Shown: positions 25,933-34,656, counted from the first letter of the stretch. The stretch is DNA of 64,000 nt from CAYXDO01 sp964463485 (GCA_964463485.1 CAYXDO010000053.1:1-64000); one strand, 5' to 3'. Translations and numbers: made by a program. Notes: generated from the letters alone by a model not told the origin.

Positions 25933-27411
25933 ATGCTGTTGACCCAAGTCCTGCCGGCCTATACCACTCCCGAACCGGTGCAAAAACTCTCCCCACCGAA
26001 AAGCGCACGACCCTGGCTCCGAGTCCGCCGAGTCCGTCGAGTCCGTCGAGTCCTTTCCTCGAGCTCGCTGGGTTTGCTAGTCCTGATTTCGGGCTGTTCC
26101 GATTCCACTCGCGTGCGCGTGCCTTGGCCTCCGTTCGGGCCGAATGTGATCAGTACGGTCGTGGGCATCGAGGAAGACGACCAACTCGTTTGGGCCGAGG
26201 CGTTCGATTCGAATGATTCCCTGCTCGCGAGGCCGATCGACCCGGAAGCCACCCTGACCCTGTGGGCGCTCGGCTTCGATCGCCCCCTCGCCTCTCTCGA
26301 TCTCGTGGCCGGGCCTATCACCCCAGCTCCCGCGTCCGAGGGGTCAAAGACCACGCTCGGAGCACAGGCTCCGGTCGCTAGACTCACCCGAGCTGGCCGA
26401 GACGAAGAAGCGGAGTGGAAGACCGCCGAGTCCAACAACCCATTGGACGCTCTTTCTCATCAGGTGCCGTCGCTGCCCTGTGCGTTCCTTCCAGAAAACG
26501 TCCGACGGATCGAAATTCGCGAATCCGCTCCCCCAGGGTTCGTTGGCGTGCTCGATTCCGACAACCTTCTGCTCGGCCTGGTCGGCCACACGGCTTATCA
26601 CCTCCGCCGCGCCGGCCAACCCACCCCCGTCGAGCTGCCGGAGTCGGCGATCTTCGATCAAATGGCGATCCGCGACCCTGGCGACCCTCCCGGACCCCTC
26701 ACCCTGGCGACTCGATCGAAGCTGTGGAAGGCCACCTTGGAGGGCGGCACGGTAAGGTTCGAGGAGCTGGCTGTTCTCGACCCGCCCTCTCGGTTTTTGG
26801 GGCTCTTGACCTCCCGAGGAATGATTTACGGTGTGACCACACGCGGTACGTTCGAGGAGTTCGACGGATCCGAGTGGCGAACCCTCCACGACTTCGAAAT
26901 TTCGGAGACCTCGACGGTAACTCACGCTTCACTCGGAGTCACCGGGGACGGAGACGTCCTGGCCGTCGTGGGATCATCCAAGGACTTGGTCATGTGGGAC
27001 GGACGGGAGCTCTCGATCGAACAGGACTTGGAGCTCTCGACGGCCCCCACGGCGGTGGGGTGGACTGAATCGCTCGGAGTGATCGTGGGCGACGGGTTGG
27101 GGCTGGTGAGTCACCGAACGGCCGGAGCTTTCGAACGGATGAGTGAGACCGGCGCCCACGTCAAAATAAATGCGATCGCGGCCACGGACCACGGATTCGT
27201 CTTCGTAGGTGACGATGGCTTCGTCGGGGAGTACACGGAAGGCGACTCCTCGCAGGGGTCGCTTCGATCGCCCCGCTTCTGCCCGTTGCTCCAGCCTTCC
27301 GCTGCGAACCTCTTCCAGGCTCTCCAGTTTGGTCGCTCCATCGTCACGCGCGGCAAGATCGCGACGGGGGACCACCCCATCGAAGTCTTCGTCCTCGACC
27401 CAACAGAGTGA
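25933..27411 (+). CDS. Hypothetical lipoprotein, propeller-like
   Basis: A 492-residue protein. Starts are ATG 25933 or GTG 25978; both precede an unusually basic n-region made of VRRVRRVRRV, encoded by a 9-base tandem repeat, then LGLLVLISGC, a clear lipobox. The mature chain carries weak repeats with DxxG/VGDDGxVGEY patterns (GVTTRGTFEEFDGSEW, VVGSSKDLVMWDG, FVGDDGFVGEYTEG) like the propeller lipoprotein at 3966-4997, suggesting a beta-propeller. Function unknown. Its upstream region contains the three palindromic elements, so its expression may be controlled there. Confidence 0.7.
   Translation: MLLTQVLPAYTTPEPVQKLSPPKSARPWLRVRRVRRVRRVLSSSSLGLLVLISGCSDSTRVRVPWPPFGPNVISTVVGIEEDDQLVWAEAFDSNDSLLARPIDPEATLTLWALGFDRPLASLDLVAGPITPAPASEGSKTTLGAQAPVARLTRAGRDEEAEWKTAESNNPLDALSHQVPSLPCAFLPENVRRIEIRESAPPGFVGVLDSDNLLLGLVGHTAYHLRRAGQPTPVELPESAIFDQMAIRDPGDPPGPLTLATRSKLWKATLEGGTVRFEELAVLDPPSRFLGLLTSRGMIYGVTTRGTFEEFDGSEWRTLHDFEISETSTVTHASLGVTGDGDVLAVVGSSKDLVMWDGRELSIEQDLELSTAPTAVGWTESLGVIVGDGLGLVSHRTAGAFERMSETGAHVKINAIAATDHGFVFVGDDGFVGEYTEGDSSQGSLRSPRFCPLLQPSAANLFQALQFGRSIVTRGKIATGDHPIEVFVLDPTE
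26021..26056 (+). repeat. 9-bp tandem repeat (GAGTCCGTC) inside a signal peptide
   Basis: Four units of nine bases: GAGTCCGCC, GAGTCCGTC twice, GAGTCCTTT. Unit length is a multiple of three and encodes repeats of V-R-R in the positively charged n-region of the lipoprotein signal. Confidence 0.85.
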
Positions 27412-27677
27412 GTACCAAGAAACTCTCCGCGATTGAGTGTCACCGCCCCACGACGATCACTTCGTTCGATTTCGGGAGCCTTCGAGCTCAGTCGAGGCTG
27501 TCGCCCGCCAGAGCGTGCTCCGCGACCCGCGATGATGAGTTCCTGAGGCGGCTGGCACTCGCGGCCAGGGGTTCAGTGCGGGAGCCGGAGCGGGAACGGA
27601 AGAAATGACCAGTCGCCACGCGGGCTCGCGAAAACAATGCAGCCCGCGAGGCTCGCCCGTTCGAGTAGGATCCGATC

Positions 27678-28253
27678 GTGCCCCGCTGGGTGCCCAACGC
27701 GATCTCGATCTTTCGAATCGCGCTCGTCCCGCTGTGGGTGACTCTCGGGTTCCTGGCTGCGTCTAGCCCACAGCGAGGCGGAGACCTTCGGGGTGTCCTT
27801 TTGGCGGTCCTCGTCGTGCTCGGCGCGTCTGACTTGCTCGACGGCTTCGTCGCCCGCCGGTACGACCTCACTTCCAATCTCGGCGCCGCGCTCGACGCCG
27901 TGGCCGACAAACTCGCCCAGATCGCCATGGTGACTTTTCTGACTTTGGTAGAGGCGCCGCCGCTTCTGCGCCTGCCCTGGTGGCTCATCGTCGTGCTGCT
28001 CTCGCGGGATCTACTCTTGGCCACGGGATGGGCGTGGATTCGGCTGCGGCATGGCGAGGTCAAGGTTCGCCACGACTGGCATGGAAAGGCCGCCAGTTCG
28101 CTTCTCTTCCTCGTCGTACTCCTCGCGATCGGAGGCTGGTGGCCGGTCCACATCGAAGCGCTCTCCGCGGCCGTCGCTCTCTTCGTCGTTCCAAGCACCA
28201 TTGCCTATCTCCGCGAGGGTGTGCGGCAGCTTCGCAGACGTGAAGCGAAGTGA
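27678..28253 (+). CDS. CDP-alcohol phosphatidyltransferase family protein
   Basis: A 191-residue inner-membrane enzyme starting at GTG 27678. The complete family signature is present: D52-x2-D55-G56-x2-A59-R60-x8-G69-x3-D73-x3-D77, in DLLDGFVARRYDLTS and NLGAALDAVADKLAQ. These Asp residues bind the metal and CDP. Several hydrophobic helices surround it. The family joins a CDP-linked lipid to an alcohol; short members such as this are often phosphatidylglycerophosphate synthases (PgsA-like), but the exact alcohol is not determined by the signature. The 266 bases before it (27412-27677) contain no supportable gene. Confidence 0.88.
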   Translation: MPRWVPNAISIFRIALVPLWVTLGFLAASSPQRGGDLRGVLLAVLVVLGASDLLDGFVARRYDLTSNLGAALDAVADKLAQIAMVTFLTLVEAPPLLRLPWWLIVVLLSRDLLLATGWAWIRLRHGEVKVRHDWHGKAASSLLFLVVLLAIGGWWPVHIEALSAAVALFVVPSTIAYLREGVRQLRRREAK

Positions 28254-28298
28254 CCTCGACGAAGTCGAGGACCACTCGAGATCGACGGAGCGTCCACT

Positions 28299-28850
28299 TT
28301 GCGCTTCGAGTACAGTGAGGGGGTGGCCCACGTGGCGCTGCTTCGAGGAATCAACGTGGCTGGCAAGAACCGCCTTCCGATGAAGGACCTCGCCCTCATT
28401 TTTCAGAGCGCGGGTTGCCGGAGTGTACGAACTCACATTCAGAGCGGCAACGTCGTGTTCGACGCCGAGAAGCGCGCCCTCGAGGCGCTGCCAAGACAGG
28501 TCTCGAACCTGATCCGCGAGCAGTTCGGGTTCGACTCGCCGGTGATCGTCCGCAGCGCCGAGCAACTCCGGGAAGTCATCGCGCATAACCCGTTCGCCAA
28601 CCCGCATCCGAAGTCTCACCACGTCGCCTTCCTCTCCGGGCAACCCACCGAGCAGTGTGTGTCGAAGCTCGACCCAAACCGATCGCCACCCGACCGATTC
28701 CAAGCGCGAGGTTGCGAGATCTATCTGTGGCTGCCGAATGGAGTCGGGAAGAGCAAGCTCACGAACGCTTACTTCGATCGAACGCTGGAGGTCGTGAGCA
28801 CGCTCAGAAACTGGCGGACGGTGCTCGACCTAGCCGAGCTTTTGCGCTGA
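28299..28850 (+). CDS. DUF1697 family protein
   Basis: A 183-residue cytoplasmic protein. The N-terminal HVALLRGINVAGKNRLPMKDL and the following RTHIQSGNVVFDA match the DUF1697 family, as does the C-terminal LTNAYFDRTLEVVSTLRNW. A TTG at 28299 has GGAG eight bases upstream and I use it; GTG at 28323 would give the more usual short N-terminus. Function of the family is not established. The last 21 bases overlap, tail to tail, with the minus-strand gene at 28830-29078. Confidence 0.85.
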   Translation: MRFEYSEGVAHVALLRGINVAGKNRLPMKDLALIFQSAGCRSVRTHIQSGNVVFDAEKRALEALPRQVSNLIREQFGFDSPVIVRSAEQLREVIAHNPFANPHPKSHHVAFLSGQPTEQCVSKLDPNRSPPDRFQARGCEIYLWLPNGVGKSKLTNAYFDRTLEVVSTLRNWRTVLDLAELLR

Positions 28851-29078
28851 CTCGCGGGTCTCGGCGGTCGCCGTTTCGCCTTCGCGATGGGCGCGCACTA
28901 CGAGATAAATCACGCCGCCCATGAGCGCCAAGGGGAGCAGCGACATCATGACAGTCATGCCAAGATACACGGCCTGGGTGCGCTCGTTGGCAGGAACACA
29001 CACCGCACACGCCTCCGCGAGCGCGGGTATCGAGGCAAGCCCAAGGACGGTTGCGACCATCAACAGCAGTCGACTCAT
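28830..29078 (-). CDS. Small membrane protein with CAVC motif in the oxidase operon
   Basis: An 82-residue protein. ATG 29078 is preceded by GAGGG seven bases upstream and overlaps the stop of the second subunit-III gene (ATGA). It has a cleavable signal (LLLMVATVLGLASIPALA), a CxxC pair (EACAVCVPANE) and one transmembrane helix (SLLPLALMGGVIYLVVRA). Last gene of the cytochrome oxidase operon. A CxxC facing the periplasm could bind copper or haem or take part in disulfide exchange during oxidase assembly; this is inferred from position. No family recognised. Confidence 0.7.
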   Translation of the reverse strand: MSRLLLMVATVLGLASIPALAEACAVCVPANERTQAVYLGMTVMMSLLPLALMGGVIYLVVRAHREGETATAETRESAQKLG

Positions 29079-29659
29079 AAATACACCCTCAGGTAGAGGA
29101 ACGGCCAAAGCGCAACTACGAAGGACCACAGCACTCGAACACCCGAGAACGTGGCCTCACCCAGTCGATTCGCCCGGAGCTTCCAGAAGGCCCACAGGAG
29201 CACGATCACTGCGGCGAGCACATGAAGTCCGTGAGCGCCCACGATCAAATAGAAAAACCCACCATGAACGCTCGACTTCGCGGTGAGCCCCTGCGCGATC
29301 AACCGAACCCACTCGACACCCTGAAGCCCAAGAAAGAGCGAACCCAGCACGATCGTCAGCAGGAACAGCTTCTTCGACCTCTCTGGGTTCTTCGTGAAGA
29401 GCTCTCGGGAGATCCAGAAACTCACTCCGCTCGCGACCAGAGCCGCAGTGTTGAGCATCGTCGACTCGAACGGCAGCCGCGGCTGACCCGCGGGGGGCCA
29501 GATTCCCCCCGGAATTTGCCCCCGCACGATGGTGAACGCACTCACCATGCCCGCAAACATCATCGACTCCGCCACGACCAAGATCAGCATACCCAACACC
29601 GGGGTGGGCAGCTTTCCGGCTCGCTTCGGGGCGCCGAGGGCAAGAGCGGGCGTACTCAT
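29075..29659 (-). CDS. Cytochrome c oxidase subunit III-like protein (second copy)
   Basis: A 194-residue membrane protein of the heme-copper oxidase subunit III family, starting at the second ATG (29659), which has AGGG seven bases upstream. Landmarks are MLILVVAESMMFAGMVSAF in helix 1, LNTAALVASG in the next helix and FYLIVGAHGLHVLAAVIVLL in the typical HGxH helix. A separate subunit III is encoded at 30066-30644. The operon thus carries two subunit-III proteins, as found in some bacterial cox operons. Subunit III stabilises subunit I and supports proton uptake. Confidence 0.85.
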   Translation of the reverse strand: MSTPALALGAPKRAGKLPTPVLGMLILVVAESMMFAGMVSAFTIVRGQIPGGIWPPAGQPRLPFESTMLNTAALVASGVSFWISRELFTKNPERSKKLFLLTIVLGSLFLGLQGVEWVRLIAQGLTAKSSVHGGFFYLIVGAHGLHVLAAVIVLLWAFWKLRANRLGEATFSGVRVLWSFVVALWPFLYLRVYL

Positions 29660-29668
29660 GACCATGCC

Positions 29669-30058
29669 CTAATGATGACCCGCTGGAAGGCTCGTCGTCA
29701 CGAAGTGTTTTGCTGATTCCTTGGCCGCGGCGTTCGTCCAACGCTTCCCGTCGTGCTTGAGGACGTCCGGAGCGACTCCTGCGAAGAGGAGACCCATGAA
29801 CGCGAGGCAGGTCACCATCAGATACGTGATGTACCGTTTCTCGACGTTGATGTGCATGAACCGAGTGACGACCAGATATGCTTTTACGACGGCGATCCCG
29901 AAGGCCGTAATCAAGGTGACCACTTTGATCCCCAACATCGGACCGAGGACACTCACGATGAGTAGAACGAGCAGGATCGCCCAGATCTTCACATAGTTCG
30001 TCTCGTGGTGCCCATGGTCGGCGTGGCCGTGTTCCGCGTGCTGTGCTTGTTCCGACAT
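29669..30058 (-). CDS. coxD: Cytochrome c oxidase subunit IV (prokaryotic type)
   Basis: A 129-residue protein of the small prokaryotic subunit IV family. The N-terminus is His-rich (EHGHADHGHHETNY) and the last residues are His-His. Three hydrophobic helices follow, including KAYLVVTRFMHINVEKRYI, a hallmark loop of this family. It sits between the two subunit-III genes with gaps of seven to nine bases. It probably stabilises the oxidase; the His-rich tail may bind copper or other metals, which is an inference. Confidence 0.85.
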   Translation of the reverse strand: MSEQAQHAEHGHADHGHHETNYVKIWAILLVLLIVSVLGPMLGIKVVTLITAFGIAVVKAYLVVTRFMHINVEKRYITYLMVTCLAFMGLLFAGVAPDVLKHDGKRWTNAAAKESAKHFVTTSLPAGHH

Positions 30059-30065
30059 AAGTTTC

Positions 30066-30644
30066 CTACTTTGCGATGTAGAGGAGCGGGAAGAGGAAGA
30101 TCCAGACGACGTCGACGAAGTGCCAGTACACGCCGATGTACTCGACCCGCTGGAGCTCCTTGTTCTTGCGGGCGTAGCTGGCGACCCAGAGCATGATCAC
30201 CATGCCTGCGATGACGTGCAACGCGTGCAGGCCCGCCGCCGAGTAATAGAACGACCAGAATCCATTGGTGTAGAGCACGTAGCCCTCGTGGATTTCGTGA
30301 CGCCACTCGAAGCCCTTGACGATGAGGAACACGAGGCCACCGCCGCAGGTGAAGAGCAGCCGCTGGGCGGCCTTGGCCCCATCGCCCTTGCTCGCGGCGT
30401 CGTGAGCGAGCACGGCAAAGAGGCTCGAAGTCAGCAGCACGAAGGTGTTGAACGCGCCCGCCCACGTATTCGTGTTCGCCGCCGCCGCGGCCCACTCGGG
30501 GTGCCCGATGCGAAACATGATGTAAGAAACGAGGAGCCCGCCGAAGATGACGATTTCGGAGGCGATCACCCACCAGACAGCGAGCCGTCCTGTAGGCATG
30601 CCCGTGGCGCTTCGAAGAGTCGCAATGGGTTTTGCGGTACTCAT
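30066..30644 (-). CDS. coxC: Cytochrome c oxidase subunit III
   Basis: A 192-residue subunit III. ATG 30644 is chosen; GAGGAG lies about ten bases upstream and the longer TTG start would overlap the previous gene. Family landmarks: LAVWWVIASEIVIFGGLLVSY, NTFVLLTSSLF, then GLHALHVIAGM and EYIGVYWHFVDVVWIFLFPL in the last helix. It follows subunit I with a 14-base gap. Five predicted helices suggest the short bacterial form. It belongs to the terminal oxidase encoded by the genes around it. Confidence 0.92.
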   Translation of the reverse strand: MSTAKPIATLRSATGMPTGRLAVWWVIASEIVIFGGLLVSYIMFRIGHPEWAAAAANTNTWAGAFNTFVLLTSSLFAVLAHDAASKGDGAKAAQRLLFTCGGGLVFLIVKGFEWRHEIHEGYVLYTNGFWSFYYSAAGLHALHVIAGMVIMLWVASYARKNKELQRVEYIGVYWHFVDVVWIFLFPLLYIAK

Positions 30645-30658
30645 GCTCTGTTCACTCC

Positions 30659-32401
30659 TCAAGCCGGCCGGTCTTGCGGCCAGAAATCGTCTTCACGGTT
30701 CGGTACGCTATACTCATACGGTCCCCGATATACGGTGGGCATGGTCTCGAAGTTGCCATGTCCTGGGGGAGACGGCGTCGTCCACTCGAGGGTGTTGGAT
30801 TTCCATGGGTTGGCGCCGGCGAGCTTCCCCTTCACCAGGCTGTAGGCGAAGTTGAAGACGAAGACGAGCTGAAAGGCGATCAACACGAGCAACGAAACCG
30901 TGGCCAGAACGCGAAGGTCTTGAAGGTCCGCTCCAGCTAGCTCGGGAAAGTGCCGGTAGTCGTAGATTCGGCGATGGTCGCCGGCCGCTCCAAGCATGAA
31001 CAGGGGAATGAAGATCATGTTGAACGGAACGACGGTCCCCCAGAAGTGAATCTTTCCCATCGTCTCGTCCATCATCTTTCCGAACATCTTCGGGAACCAA
31101 TAAGTCACCCCGGCGAACACGGCGATGAACGCGATGGGAAAGAACGTGTAGTGGAAGTGAGCGAGCACGAAGTAGGTGTCGTGAAAGTAGATGTCCGCGC
31201 CGCTCGACCCGAGGAAGATGCCGGTGACTCCGCCGAGGAGGAACTCGGCGATGAACGCGAGCGCCCACAACATCGGCGTGGTGAACCTGATCGAGCCGCC
31301 ATACAGCGTCGCGATGTACACGAAGCAGAGCTCCGCGATGGGTACGGAGATCAGGAGCGTCGTCACCGAGAACACGTTCGCCATCCGCGGATCGATACCT
31401 GCGATGAATTGGTGGTGCGCCCACACGAAGAACGACAAGACACCCGTCCCGACCGCGGAATAGAGTACGGTCTTGTAGCCGAATAGCTTTTTCCGCGCGA
31501 ACACGGTGATGATCTCGGCGACGATCCCCATCGCGGGCAGCAGCACGACATACACCTCGGGGTGGCCGAAGAACCAGAAGAGGTGTTGCCACAGGACCGG
31601 GTCACCACCTCGAGCCGGATCGAAAAAGCCCGTGCCCACCGTCTGGTCGAAGAACAACATCACCGCGCCAGCGACCAGCGGACCCACCGAAGCCATGAAC
31701 ATGATCGAGGCGAGCACGATGAACCAGACGACCATCGGCACGTCATAGAGCTTCATCCCTGGCGCGCGTGAGTTCATCGCGGTGGTCACGAAGTTGATAC
31801 CGCCCATCAGGAAGGCTACGAACTCGAGCGCGACCGCGAGCAGCCAAAGGGAGGAGCCGAGACCCGTCATGTTGTACATCGACTTCGACGAGAGCGGCGG
31901 ATACGCCGTCCAGGCACCGCCGAACGCGCCACCCTCCACGAAGAACGAGGAGAACAACACGAACACACTCACCAGGAAGATTTGGTACGAGAGCCGATTC
32001 ACCCGCGGAAACGCCATGTCGTCACAGCCGATCATGAGCGGGATGAGGTAATTTCCAAACGCAGCGATGAGTACGGGCATCGCCACCCAGAAAATCATCA
32101 CGGTGCCATGAGTCGTCACGAGCGCGTTGTACTCACCCGGAGTCACCAAGCCGTAGAGCGGCACGGGTTGGCCCGGCCAGGCAAGCTGCATTCGAAACAC
32201 ATAGACGGTGAAGCCGCCGACCAACGCCATGAACATCCCCGTGAAGAGGTACTGCATGGCGATCATCTTGTGATCGGTGGACCACATGTACTTGAGGAAG
32301 AAGCTCTGGGGCGGATGGTGCCCGTGGCCGCCATGGTCGTGGCCGTGACCATGGTCGTGATCGTGATGATCGTGGTCGTGATGCTCGTGGCCGCTGCTCA
32401 T
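30659..32401 (-). CDS. coxA: Cytochrome c oxidase subunit I
   Basis: A 580-residue catalytic subunit of an A-type heme-copper oxidase. ATG 32401 overlaps the stop of subunit II (ATGA). CuB and haem ligands are visible: WFFGHPEVYVVLLP with the cross-linked His-Tyr, FVWAHHQF, and HDTYFVLAHFHYT. The Glu in HPEVY points to the A1 subfamily with a D-channel. Unusually, the first 30 residues are a His/Asp tract (HEHHDHDHHDHDHGHGHDH) before the first helix. The reaction is reduction of O2 to water with proton pumping in the inner membrane. Electrons come from the CuA of the co-encoded subunit II. Confidence 0.95.
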   Translation of the reverse strand: MSSGHEHHDHDHHDHDHGHGHDHGGHGHHPPQSFFLKYMWSTDHKMIAMQYLFTGMFMALVGGFTVYVFRMQLAWPGQPVPLYGLVTPGEYNALVTTHGTVMIFWVAMPVLIAAFGNYLIPLMIGCDDMAFPRVNRLSYQIFLVSVFVLFSSFFVEGGAFGGAWTAYPPLSSKSMYNMTGLGSSLWLLAVALEFVAFLMGGINFVTTAMNSRAPGMKLYDVPMVVWFIVLASIMFMASVGPLVAGAVMLFFDQTVGTGFFDPARGGDPVLWQHLFWFFGHPEVYVVLLPAMGIVAEIITVFARKKLFGYKTVLYSAVGTGVLSFFVWAHHQFIAGIDPRMANVFSVTTLLISVPIAELCFVYIATLYGGSIRFTTPMLWALAFIAEFLLGGVTGIFLGSSGADIYFHDTYFVLAHFHYTFFPIAFIAVFAGVTYWFPKMFGKMMDETMGKIHFWGTVVPFNMIFIPLFMLGAAGDHRRIYDYRHFPELAGADLQDLRVLATVSLLVLIAFQLVFVFNFAYSLVKGKLAGANPWKSNTLEWTTPSPPGHGNFETMPTVYRGPYEYSVPNREDDFWPQDRPA

Positions 32402-33150
32402 TTTTCGGTCCCTTCGGGCGCGTGGGCGGTGGTCGCAGTCTCGGTGGGGGTGGGTTCGACCGTCGTCGCCGCGGACGCGACGACGAGCGGTGCGTTGGCC
32501 TTCACCCAGTCCTGGTGGTTGTTGGCTGAGTCGACGACGATTCGCGCAGCCATGATTCCGTGGCCGATCCCGCAAATCTCGGCACACTGAATGTCGAACG
32601 TGCCGGTCTTGGTCGCGTTGAACCAACCCGTGATGACGCGGCCCGGAATCGCATCCTGCTTCAACCGAAACGCGGGCACCGAGAAGCTATGCAACACGTC
32701 GGTGGCGGTGAGGAGGAAATGCACGTTCTTTCCAAGCTCTACGTGAAGCTCATCCGCGGTCTTGATGTCGTCCGGCGTGTCGAGCTTCCCGTCGAGACCC
32801 GGGTGAACGAAAGTCCACGCCCACTGCTGACCTACGATTCGCACGGTCTGATCCGCGGGAGGGAGGTCGATCTTCACGTCGATCCAGACCTTGATCGCGA
32901 AGGCCAAGATCACCACGTCACAAACGAGCACGGCCTTGTGGGCGCGAGAGATCCACTTGGTGTCTTCCTTGGACTCGCCGACGACATACTGGCCCTTGCG
33001 TCCTTCGACGTACCGGAATTTGGCGAGGAGCCAGAACAAGACGCCTTCGGCGAGAAAGAACCAAAACCCCACGATGATCGCAACGACCAGGATGACTTGG
33101 TCGATGCTGGCAGCGAAGGTCGATGCTTGGAGAGCAAATCGTTCGAGCAT
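32398..33150 (-). CDS. coxB: Cytochrome c oxidase subunit II (no fused cytochrome c)
   Basis: A 250-residue subunit II. Two N-terminal helices precede a cupredoxin domain with the CuA ligands: HSFSVPAFRLKQD and CAEICGIGHGIM, which supplies both Cys, Glu, His and Met. The C-terminus is a short Thr/Ala/Glu-rich tail. There is no CxxCH, so this is an aa3- and not a caa3-type subunit. That is notable because a caa3-like cytochrome c domain is instead fused to ActE in the neighbouring operon. Start ATG 33150 follows the 34-residue membrane peptide gene by nine bases. Confidence 0.95.
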   Translation of the reverse strand: MLERFALQASTFAASIDQVILVVAIIVGFWFFLAEGVLFWLLAKFRYVEGRKGQYVVGESKEDTKWISRAHKAVLVCDVVILAFAIKVWIDVKIDLPPADQTVRIVGQQWAWTFVHPGLDGKLDTPDDIKTADELHVELGKNVHFLLTATDVLHSFSVPAFRLKQDAIPGRVITGWFNATKTGTFDIQCAEICGIGHGIMAARIVVDSANNHQDWVKANAPLVVASAATTVEPTPTETATTAHAPEGTEK

Positions 33151-33159
33151 TTGGCGACC

Positions 33160-33264
33160 TCAGAAGATGAAGGCGAACACGGACCCTGCGAAGAGCAGGG
33201 CGCCGATGAACGTCACCCAGAAGACGATTTTGGCGGCTTGATCCGCTTGGTTGGTTTCGGCCAT
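33160..33264 (-). CDS. 34-residue single-helix membrane peptide of the oxidase operon
   Basis: A very short ORF between the diheme cytochrome c and coxB. It starts with ATG at 33264 and is preceded by GAGGTGAG, a strong ribosome-binding site. It encodes MAETNQADQAAK followed by one hydrophobic helix (IVFWVTFIGALLFAGS, then VFAFIF) and stops at TGA. Gaps are five bases to the upstream gene and nine to coxB, so it is inside the operon. Small single-helix subunits are common in terminal oxidases. I do not recognise a family; role as an accessory subunit is inferred from spacing and Shine-Dalgarno strength. Confidence 0.7.
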   Translation of the reverse strand: MAETNQADQAAKIVFWVTFIGALLFAGSVFAFIF

Positions 33265-33269
33265 CGAAC

Positions 33270-33935
33270 TCACCTCGGCATCGTCGCGACGTACGCGGCG
33301 ACGTCTTTCATGGCGGCGTCGTCCGCGAGCGTCATAGCCATCGGCCGCATGGTCGCTCCGGACGCATCGGCAGGATTTGCTCCTCGAATGCCCTTTTTGA
33401 ACTTATTGAGTTGAGAAAAGACGTACCAGTCAGCCTGGCCTGCGATCGGCGGAGCCATGAGCGCCTCGTTTCCAGCGCCCGTCGGACCGTGGCAGGCCAT
33501 GCAAGTCATGAACGCCGCCTGACCCTTGGACGCGTCTCCTCCGAGGTTCGAATGGATCGGCTTGGTCTTCGGGAGCTTCGAAATGTAACCGGCTACCGCC
33601 GTGATGTCGGGCTCCGTGTGGAGAGTCATCGCCATCGGTCGCATCCGCTGGCCTTCCACGTCATCGAAATGGGCTCCGCGAACGCCCGCGCGGAACTTCT
33701 TGACCTGCGCCTCCACGTACCACGCAGGCAGTCCCGCGATTGGCGGAGCGGCGAACTTCACGTTGCCGCCCCCGTCGGCGCCGTGACACGGCCGACAATA
33801 CTCGAACATCAATTGGCCTCGCGACGTCGTGTCCGCGACCGCCTGCTGGCACCCCGCTGCTCCGCCGAGCGCTAGCGCGAGTAGCCCCCGCGCCACGTGA
33901 TTCGCCGACGGCAGCTGTTTCGAAACTGTGTTCAT
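33270..33935 (-). CDS. Diheme cytochrome c lipoprotein (two class I domains)
   Basis: A 221-residue protein. ATG 33935 has a perfect GGAGG five bases upstream. The signal ends in a lipobox (LALGGAAGC). Two class I cytochrome domains follow in tandem: CRPCHGADGGGNVKFAAPPI and CMACHGPTGAGNEALMAPPI. In each the axial Met follows later in MRPMAMTL, so the layout resembles cytochrome c4. It is the first gene of the oxidase operon and would be the natural electron shuttle from alternative complex III to the CuA site. Upstream of it is the lower-GC insertion that separates it from actF. Confidence 0.9.
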   Translation of the reverse strand: MNTVSKQLPSANHVARGLLALALGGAAGCQQAVADTTSRGQLMFEYCRPCHGADGGGNVKFAAPPIAGLPAWYVEAQVKKFRAGVRGAHFDDVEGQRMRPMAMTLHTEPDITAVAGYISKLPKTKPIHSNLGGDASKGQAAFMTCMACHGPTGAGNEALMAPPIAGQADWYVFSQLNKFKKGIRGANPADASGATMRPMAMTLADDAAMKDVAAYVATMPR

Positions 33936-34656
33936 GGTGACCTCCACGCAGGTCGTGCGGATCCGAAACCGGTTCGCGCACGACTCGCGGTTCGTCGCTC
34001 GTAAAAATTGCCCGAGATCCAAATTCGGGAGCCGTTTTACCTCGTTTTCCACGGCGCACGTGCGCCAAATTGTCGCAGGGAAGATTTTGCGCATCGCCCG
34101 TCGACGAACGCCCGCGTGTCCGGAGATCCCGCAAATTTAGCACGCGCCGCGACGAGGGTTCACGACAGGTCGCGCGATATGCCCGCGATCATCGCGCGTC
34201 CTTCGGAAGACCACAGAGGACACAAACTGAGCAGGAATACGCCGAAAATAGAGGCAGAACCAGCCATCGCGCGGCCCTCTATGAGGCTCGCGCGTGTTCA
34301 ACTCGCCGACTCCGATCTCGCGAAGCATCGCGCTGCCGCTGCCAGGCATTTGAGTTTTGGCGTAGGCGGGTCGCGACACACCGACAGCGCTGCTTCGGGC
34401 GACAGTGCCTGGGACAGTCCGTCCATTCACTCCGGGCCGTGCCTGCGCCACTGGGGGCGAGGGGTGTTTCCGAGAATGTCCTTGAGTTCCGGCGCGAATC
34501 AGAACAGGATACGAGTTGCGGCATGCGACTTTCGCAAGGCACCTCGAATCCCAACCATATAAAGTGGCCTTGGTAGCGAAGTTGCGAAATCCGAAGAGTC
34601 CGGTGACCCCGAGCCTGTCGAGGGGCCTTGCAAACCGGCCCTTCGACAAGCTCAGG
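33936..34656. other. Gene-free stretch upstream of the inserted lipoprotein genes
   Basis: About 720 bases with no supportable CDS. It holds the promoter region of the oxidase operon near 33940-34100, a CCACAGAGGACACAAAC stretch at about 34210-34226, and the REP-like inverted repeat at 34607-34657. Open frames here translate into repeat-derived signatures (HPELVEG, LSLSKG) and are not genes. Confidence 0.7.

Noticed and set aside
27408..27608. Small plus-strand frame of 66 codons after the lipoprotein gene
   Set aside because: No ribosome-binding site and no protein-like pattern; treated as intergenic.
27488..28201. Minus-strand open frame of 237 codons
   Set aside because: Antisense to the CDP-alcohol phosphatidyltransferase, which has its full catalytic signature.
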